Source: Ovis canadensis
Taxonomy: Eukaryota > Chordata > Mammalia > Artiodactyla > Bovidae
Direction: 5' to 3'
Assembly (NCBI RefSeq): GCF_042477335.2
Contig: NC_091248.1
Location: forward strand, 121,232,501-121,296,500
DNA length: 64,000 nucleotides
The notes beneath the pieces are model-generated. The model was not told the origin of the DNA. It saw only the letters and a list, made by a program, of their open reading frames with translations, and ran no database searches. Shown here in pieces: positions 57,231-64,000 of the stretch (position 1 is its first letter; each line of letters starts with the position of its first letter). Position numbers and translations under genes: made by a program.

Positions 57231-60139
57231 GGTGTGTGCCTGATGTCTGTAGATAAATCCGTGTTGGGAAGCCCACTTATTTCCTTGGCTTCTTAGAGCT
57301 GCTTTTTCCCCACCACCTCACAGGGCGCACCCAGAGCGGGACACATTTTGTTTGGCTGCAAGATCTTTCTAATGCCACCAGGTCCGCATTTCGGACGGGC
57401 CCACCTCCATTGTCGTGGCCACAGGCAGCGGCCCCAAACATAGCTACCAGCACTGGGATTCCTCATGGTCACAAGAGGTGGAAGAGTCAAGTAGCATCAG
57501 TCCTGGATTATTTAGATGACGAGATGGAAGCTAGAGAAACAGATTGAGTTGAAATGGGAGGAGATGCCAAGGATCATAGAATTCCCCATCTCGCATAGTC
57601 CAATTTGGGTTTAAGGTTTTCCTGGCTGGGTGTAACTGGTAAGAGAATTCTCGGGCAGTGGACTGTGTAATCTGGGGAATTCTCGGGTGCGGTATGTCTG
57701 TACCTGGAGAGGCAGGCAGGCTACAGAGGGTTAGAAACAGGAAGTTCTGTAGGAGCTTTGTGGTGGGATAGCTGATGAGGACCCTGGGGTGGGGGGGGGG
57801 GGGAGCTTGTCTATGAACCTAGAGGAAGAGCAAAGAGGGACGAAGTTGAGCTGAAGCATCACTGGGTGGAGAGAGGAACTGGCTGAAGAACACTGAGGGC
57901 AAAGGCCTTAGGAGCAGGCTGGCCCCGGGTGCCTCTGGAGGGAAGGCCCTGGAGCAGTGAGTGGGAGGACAGCCTGGGGGAGGTGGGTGTGTTCTGGGCT
58001 TACAGAGCAGCATCTGCTGAGCTGGACTCCCTGTCCTCCCCGCCCCGCCCTTGGATAAGGGTGTCAGGTTGAATTTCACAGCTCCGTGTCCTCTGCCAGG
58101 GGATTCTCTTCTAAAATTATCCCCCTTCCAGAACTGGGGGCGGTTCTTTGCTGCCCTCCCCCCATCCCATCTCCCATGATAAGGAAGAGAATAACAGGAA
58201 CAAATGGAGCAAGTGGGATATTCTGATAGAAGGAGAAAGTGGTCTGAGGCAAAGATGTTAATAACCGCTCCAGCTGCCTGAACACTGCGTCTCACAGGCC
58301 CTATGCTTGCAGCTTTACACCATCCTCCCACAAGCCAGGAGGGTGTCATCGCCCCGGTTCTTCAGAAGAGGAAAATGAGGCTCAGAAACTTCAATTTATA
58401 CAGAAGAAAAAGGTATAGCTTTAAGGACACAAACTCCAGAATTAAATAGATTTTGAATACTGGCTTGTCCTTTTAAGGTATCAGAGATGTTGGCTAAGGT
58501 ACCTAACTTCGCCCTTACTTAAACACCGGTAAATCATTGCTGCCTTAAGGAAGGATGCTACCCTGTGAGGAGGAAGCGGGAGGATGTGTGGTGGATCACT
58601 TGGGGTTAACGCATTACAGATGCTGTTACCATCTCTGCGTGAACTTCAGTTTAACGACACAAGTTAACATTCAGCGCTCACTTTGGGGCAAACACTGACT
58701 TTTACGTCCATTCTTTTCTCTCCATAACCGTCAAGTTAACTGCCTTTCTAAGGAAACAGAGGCCAGAGTGGGTAACAATCTGTCAGCTTGAGTTCAACAA
58801 TTTTGCTTCTGTGACATTTTTTCCTAGCAAAAGGTTGTTTTTTTTTTTCCTCCCTCCTTACTTTTTGGGGCTATAGATTTTCCCCATTGAGTTATGAGAA
58901 GGAGCCTGAGACCAAAAGAAAGACTACTCCATCTTAGCCCTTGTTGGGCAGAGAACAGGGGGAAAAGTGTACCGTGTTCAAAAATCCAGAAGAGGGAGAA
59001 AGAGCCCTGTCCATTGTTAGGAAGGCGGCGTATGCCGGGGAGGGAAGGGACCAGGCCTTTTTGAAAGATCTGGGAGGCAAGGTTCAGTAAGCACAGAGGA
59101 GAAATGGCTACCAGCGAGAAATGACTGCCTACAAAGAGGGGTGTTCAGAGGAAGTTACAGTTGCCTGGGGGAAATTTCAGCAAGTTGGTGGTCATGGGTC
59201 TCATGCTAGGCTTGATGTGGAATGGCAAGTCATGACTAAAGCCCCTTAAGAATAATATGGTGTATTGTCCAACAGTTGGAAAGCCCAGACTTCAAGAGGT
59301 GGGAATCTGACAACAAGGGTGTCACCCAGGGAGAAAGTTCCTGCTTAAATTGATATGGGGATCCCAAGGAGCTGGGTCGTTCACAACCTTCTATACCCCA
59401 ACACACTCCCAAGCACCTGTGTCCTGGACGGTCATTTCAGCAACCTTCCTTCAAATAGCAATTCCATAAGCCTATAGGTGCTTGGACCTCAAGAAAATCT
59501 ATTAAAACCCCAAAGAATACGTATCTTATTCAGTATACATATCATAGGTAAATGCATGGTTGTGAATTTGTTTCCAAATTTAGGAGCTTTTCAAAGGACT
59601 CGCCGGAAACCCATCACTGTCCTTCCGAATAAAAGCACTGAACCCATGGGGTGTTGGGGGTGGGATGGGCACAGTTTATATTTTATTTTCTTGTTCTCTT
59701 GCAGAATGATAACCCAGGAGATTTTAATCTTTGAGCTAAGACTCAAGATCCTTACTCTTGAATGCTTACCCTTCAGAGCCAGCAGCTGGAGAGCTCCTTG
59801 ACCCTCCTGATTTCAGAGTCTGGTTTTTAGAATTACAGCTGGTGCTTCCAGGTGGCTTGGTGGATTGGGAGGGTTTTCTTAATGCCCATGATCTTGCCTT
59901 CAAATTTTGGGATCCACAACCAGGACCTGATTTTCTCAGGAACACTGGAGAAATAAACAGTTGTGTTAGATACTTGTTTCTTGGAATTATCAAGTTCCTG
60001 CAAAAACTGACTACTTTCAGGGGAGCCACCTCCACAAAGGGGTGGAAATCTTTTCTGTTTCTGAAGCCCCCCTCCCCGCAAGAAAATAATTTCGCTTTGG
60101 CAATCTATTTTCTTTCCTCTCGGCGGTCTATTTTCCTTA
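57231..60139. other. Intergenic between CASP2 and CLCN1
   Basis: Mostly single-copy-looking. A 13-G run sits at 57791-57803. MIR-like pieces may lie at 58310-58400 and 58680-58790 (GGAAACAGAGGCCAGAGTGG). No gene is recognised; open frames at 59478-60168 match nothing I know. Confidence 0.4.
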
Positions 60140-60154
60140 TTAAAGTTTTTCTTT

Positions 60155-60418
60155 TGGGACTGTCCTAACGGTCCAGTGATTAAGAATCACCTTGCAATGC
60201 TGGGGATGTGGGTTCGGTCCCTGGTCAGGGAACTAAGATTCCACATGCCACAGGGCAGTCGAGCCCATTCACCACAACTGGAGAATGTGTATCACAGCTG
60301 GAGAGGCTGTGTGCCACAACAGAAGATCCTGCGTGTCGCCGTGAAGATCCCACATGCTGCAACCGACACTCGACACTGCCAAATAAATAAATAGACAGAT
60401 ATTAAAAAAAAAAAAAAA
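60155..60418 (+). mobile_element. tRNA-derived (CHR-type) SINE, 15-bp target duplication
   Basis: GGGACTGTCCTAACGGTCCA head, GGTTCGGTCCCTGGTCAGGG, AAATAAATAAATAGACAG and poly-A end. TTAAAGTTTTTCTTT (60140-60154) and TTAAAGTGTTTCTTT (60421-60435) flank it. Confidence 0.9.
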
Positions 60419-60435
60419 GCTTAAAGTGTTTCTTT

Positions 60436-61741
60436 CATCTCACACCAACCCATTAGATCTCTCTTATTTTCTGCCTGGGGAGAAGGGAGACGTTACAGAA
60501 CATCCAGGGCCTCAAATCACACATTTGTCATCTTTGTGGGTACATTACAGGTCTTCAGATTTATGTTAGGAAAGGTGCTCTTAATGGTATTCATCTTTCT
60601 ACCTGCTTTGGACAGTCCTATTTAGCCTGGAACAAATTTCAATTGTAGACCAGACGTTCAGTGTCCCTACCCTGCAGTCCCTGGGACAGACCTTGCTTGG
60701 TGATGGATCCCAAACCACACACTGGCTCATGTTTATAGCTTTCCTTCAATAGTGAATAGTTCACAAGGGAAGGACCGTACTAGGAAAATTGGTCTAAAAA
60801 AAAGCATAATGCCATATAGAGTAGTTTGGCCTTGGCCAAAAATTATTTATTGACCTGAAAAGGGAAGAATAGCAGGGTACTTCCCTGTCATCTCTTATGT
60901 CTGTCAGGCTCATCGTGAGAAACGCCCACTCCCGTCTCTCCGTGGGCTCCCTCTTTCCCTCACCCCACTTCCACTTCCCCCCCTGTTATCTCACCTCCCC
61001 TGACAGCCCTCCCAGGGGTGCTCTGTGCGCTAAATGGAAGCTCAGTCCTTCCCTGAACATCCAGGCTGCTGTGTGGCTGTCATGGATCAGTCCGGGAAGT
61101 AGGAGAAATGCCAGAACCCAAGGCTATTGCCCCTGCGCCCCACGCCCAGTGGTGGTAAAGGTGGGGTCAAGGGTATGACTCCAAAGCATCGCTAGTGGCC
61201 TCTGGCAGACAAAAGGCAGAGCTGGAGGAGAAAGCTGAACATTGATTGGGTTGGGAGAGCTGGTCCGACAGATGAGGGCTAAACCTGGGGGGCACCCAGA
61301 GCTGGAGACGAGCCCACAGGGGAAGACGGCAGAGAGGCGCGGCTTACTCGCCCAGGTGAGCCACTCCCCAGTGTTTCTGGACCCTAGAATCACTCCACCC
61401 AGCTCCCAACTGCTACCTCCCCACGGAAGGATGGACTGACAGAAGGAAAGAGATGGGCTGCTTAGAGTGTGCAGACTCGGGGAGCATGCAGGTCCAAAAG
61501 CCTCAAAGCAGTCTTCCACCCTGATCTGGACAGTATTTATAGCCAGACCAGTGACACGGGGCTGGAATCCTCTTCGTGACGCAGGAGTGGGCCAGTGCTT
61601 GTCCTGCTGGGGGAATTCCCTGTGGGGCTGCCCCCCAGGTTCTTGTCCCCACCCCTCCCCCACACGGCTCTCACACCTGTTTCGACCCCAAGCAGATCAG
61701 ATGTGGCAGTGGGGCGGGGGGGTCATGTGACGGAGAGATGG
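60436..61741. other. Upstream region of CLCN1
   Basis: No repeat or gene named. From about 60890 it becomes CT- then GC-richer toward the CLCN1 promoter; regulatory elements are likely but not delimited. Confidence 0.4.
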
Positions 61742-61751
61742 CTATAAATAG
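61742..61751 (+). promoter_or_regulatory. CLCN1: MEF2/TATA-like box of the CLCN1 promoter
   Basis: CTATAAATAG fits the MEF2 consensus YTAWWWWTAR exactly and also reads as a TATA box. It lies 118 bp before the CLCN1 start codon. E-box-type CANNTG motifs (for example CACCTG near 61675, CAGATG near 61697) and a near-match on the other strand (61533-61542) are nearby. This suits a skeletal-muscle gene; use of the site is inferred. Confidence 0.6.
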
Positions 61752-61868
61752 CCGGGGGTGGGCATGCTGCCCCAGACGCCTTGGGGACAGGCAGGAGGAG
61801 AGGCTTAAGGAGCTGTTCTCGGGGAAGGGTGGGGGCCGGCAGGCCGAGGCCTGGCCAGGGGCAGGGGC

Positions 61869-62048
61869 ATGGAGCCGTCGGGGGCCCAGCCGCGTGGGGG
61901 CGAGCCCAGCTGGTGGGGCAGCGCCCCCCAGTACCAGTACATGCCCTTTGAGCACTGCACCAGCTACGGACTGCCCTCTGAGGACGGGGGTCTGCAGCGC
62001 AGGCTCCGGAGGGATGCAGGCCCCCATGCCAGCGCCCACCCAACACAG
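61869..62048 (+). CDS. CLCN1: Chloride channel protein 1 (ClC-1), first coding exon only
   Basis: An ATG opens 60 codons ending in HPTQ before a GT donor (GTAAAG). The segments [20 protein letters not shown] and LPSE.GGLQ match the N-terminus of human ClC-1, and human exon 1 also ends after exactly 180 coding bases in phase 0. ClC-1 is the homodimeric voltage-gated chloride channel of the skeletal-muscle sarcolemma that stabilises resting potential; its loss causes myotonia. This exon is only the cytoplasmic N-terminal tail of a protein of about 990 aa; the membrane and CBS domains lie beyond the right edge. It follows CASP2 in the same orientation as in human. A muscle-type MEF2/TATA motif sits about 120 bp upstream. 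Confidence 0.96.
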
Positions 62049-62670
62049 GTAAAGTCCTCAGAGGAGGGGGCGGTGGGGTCCAGGAGCCAGAGGAGCCACG
62101 GATCGGGGGAAATGGAGAGGCAGGTGGCTAAAGGGGGCAGTGTGATCTTTCTAACTTAAAGTACATGGTCATGTGTTCCAAATATGAACATTCTTTAAAG
62201 GTCTGGATTCAGCCCAGTGGGCACCTTCTATAGAGATACACATGTACCTGAACACAAGTTTACTAACTGAATCCCCCAAATGTCGGGGGGAGAAGGCAGA
62301 GCCACACATGGGTGCCAAGCCCGTGCTTACATAAGCTACACTAGGGGACTGGCAGAGGAGCCCACACCTCTGTGTGCCCCTCACCCTGCACACAGGCACC
62401 ACCAGATTCTCCCTTCCCACCCTCAGCAGAACACACACACCCACACTTCTGCAGAAGGCAGAGAGGTGGGGATAAGGGGAGAAGATGGACAGAAGAGCAT
62501 GGTCAGTGACCCAAGACAGACCAGTGTCAAATGAGCAGAAGAAATGTAATCAAACTTGCAGGTAGGAGGATTCATCAAGTGAGGCCCCATGTGGTGGTAG
62601 CACCTGGAGAGATACAGAGCTCTGATCTCAGTGAGGTGGGCGAGGGGGTTGCTGGTGAACTAACTAGGGG

Positions 62671-62877
62671 TTTGTTGTTGTTCAGTCGCTCAGTCGTGTC
62701 TGACTCTGTGTGACCCCATGGACGGCAGCACGCCAGGCTTCCCGGTCCTTCGCTGCCTCCTGGAGTTTGCTCAGACTCGTTCATTGAGTCGATGATGCCA
62801 TCCAACCATCTCATCCTCTGTTGCTCTCTTCTCCTGCTGCCTTCAGTCTTTCCCAGCATCAGGGTCTTTTCCAATGA
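62671..62877 (-). mobile_element. BovB tail in CLCN1 intron 1
   Basis: TTGTTGTTCAGTCGCTCAGT to CAGGGTCTTTTCCAATGAGT; complement includes [14 protein letters not shown]. Frame broken. Confidence 0.92.
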
Positions 62878-63781
62878 GTCCAGGGTAAATATCCTTCAGG
62901 TGTAGACACTGAGGAAAGGGCAGTGATGGTGAGGGCATCCCCGAAGGACAGATTGGGAGCTTGTTGCAGATAAATGCCCAGGTTTAATTCAGCAAGTGAA
63001 CGTGCCTGTAGAGGGACAGGATGGAACCTGTCGGGGGCGGGGGTGGAGGGGACCAGGAAATCAGGATTTAAAAATGTTTTAGCTGATGAGGGGGTGGAAC
63101 TGTGTTTCCTTTGGGGTCTAGGCAGGGCAGGGAAGCTGAGGGCTAGGCTGGGGATCTCCATGCTGGGGTCCAGAGAATCCAGGTCTCAGTCCTGACCCGT
63201 CCTGAGGATGGTGGGTGGGGCAGTTCCTGGAGAATCAGCTGGGGGGCAAGGGCACAGAAGTCAGGGGAGGCTCCAGGGGTGAGTCAGAGCAGGCTTCCTG
63301 GAGAAGGTAGCTTGGAACGCAGTGCGGGGTTGGACAGGAAGAGCCCCCACTCGGGGTCCTGGGCTCTCTGTCGCCGGGTATGCGGTCTGAGTGGGATGTC
63401 AGCTTAGTAAAGGTGCAGCTGCGTTGCCTTCCAGTGATGGCGAGCAAAGTGAGCACACTAGCGGGAAGCCGAAGGGATGTGGGAAATCAGGTTGGGCAGG
63501 TGCAATGAAGGGGAGCTTGGACCTTTGTTCTTCTCTGCTTAAATCTTATTATGGAAATTTCACACTTCTACAAAAATAGAAAGAATGGTGTATTGAATCC
63601 CCAAGTACCCCTTGCCCAATGATTAATTATCAATTGTCGGCATCTTTGCATCCATCCTCCCATCCCCGGCCCTACACTCAGGAATCGGGACAAAACGCCT
63701 GTTTCAGGCTTGACCTCTTTTTCACCTCCCAGCCCTGCTCAGATGGTGAGTCCTAGTCCAGCCAGCACAGATTTGGCTCTT

Positions 63782-64000
63782 TCATTTTTATTTTATAAAT
63801 GTATTTATTTATTTGACTTCATTCGGTCTTAGCTGTGGCACACAGGATCTTTCGTTGTGGCACGTGGAGTCTCTAGTTGTGGCTTGGGCTCCAGAGTGCC
63901 TTCAGGCTCCGTAGTTGTGGCTTAGAGTGTGGGACCTTGGTTCCCTGACCAGGGGTTGAACCCAAGTCCCCTGCATTGCAAGGTGGCTTCTTCACCACTG
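63782..64000 (-). mobile_element. CHR-type SINE, cut by window edge
   Basis: TTTATTTATTTGACTTCATT tail side, GTGGCACGTGGAGTCTCTAG, GTTGTGGCTTGGGCTCCAGA and CCTGACCAGGGGTTGAACCC toward the head; the last head bases lie outside. Confidence 0.9.

Larger units (their letters stand above)
62049..64000 (+). other. CLCN1: Start of CLCN1 intron 1
   Basis: Runs from the GTAAAG donor to the window edge without a second coding exon that I can recognise. It contains a minus-strand BovB tail (62671-62877), an old LINE-like stretch (63535-63740) and a minus-strand CHR-type SINE cut by the window edge (63782-64000). Confidence 0.7.

Overview
The window is nuclear DNA from a ruminant (a pecoran artiodactyl such as cattle, sheep, goat or deer). 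This rests on the very dense ruminant-specific repeats: 5'-truncated BovB (RTE-type) LINE tails, Bov-tA and Bov-A2 SINEs built on the BovB 3' tail, and artiodactyl tRNA-derived (CHR-type) SINEs. Older mammalian layers (L1, L2, MIR, MER5-type hAT) lie beneath them. I cannot tell the species.

The gene order, all on the + strand, is GSTK1 - TMEM139 - CASP2 - CLCN1. This is the order on human 7q34-q35, and to my knowledge the block lies on cattle chromosome 4. GSTK1 (11999-16542, 8 coding exons, 226 aa) and CASP2 (39285-55103, 11 constitutive coding exons, 452 aa) can be read completely, with GT/AG junctions, matching phases and lengths equal to the human proteins. TMEM139 (35498-36338, 2 coding exons, 210 aa) is also complete. 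Only the first coding exon of CLCN1 (61869-62048, 60 codons) is inside the window; the gene continues to the right.

Layout: 1-11.3 kb is gene-free, repeat-rich DNA. 11.7-16.8 kb is GSTK1 with a GC-rich promoter. 16.8-34.4 kb is a repeat graveyard with several nested insertions, an LTR-type fossil with a long inverted repeat, and a zinc-finger relic split by a SINE. 34.4-36.4 kb is TMEM139. 37-38.6 kb is repeats. 38.9-57.2 kb is CASP2, with a CpG-rich NF-Y/NRF1-type promoter, the 61-nt alternative exon of the short isoform, a likely intronic splice-silencing element and a long 3'UTR containing an ancient L2 copy. 57.2-61.7 kb is intergenic. 61.7 kb onward is the CLCN1 promoter, exon 1 and intron 1.

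The genes do not form an operon or shared pathway: a GSH transferase of peroxisome/mitochondria, a small membrane adaptor with PPxY motifs, an initiator-type caspase and a muscle chloride channel. I found no undescribed multi-gene system. The most interesting signals are the conserved caspase-2S splicing module, the inverted-repeat rearrangement at 23.1-23.3 kb, the split zinc-finger relic, the unusually long 45-bp direct repeats around one Bov-A2 copy, and the altered C-terminal tripeptide of GSTK1.
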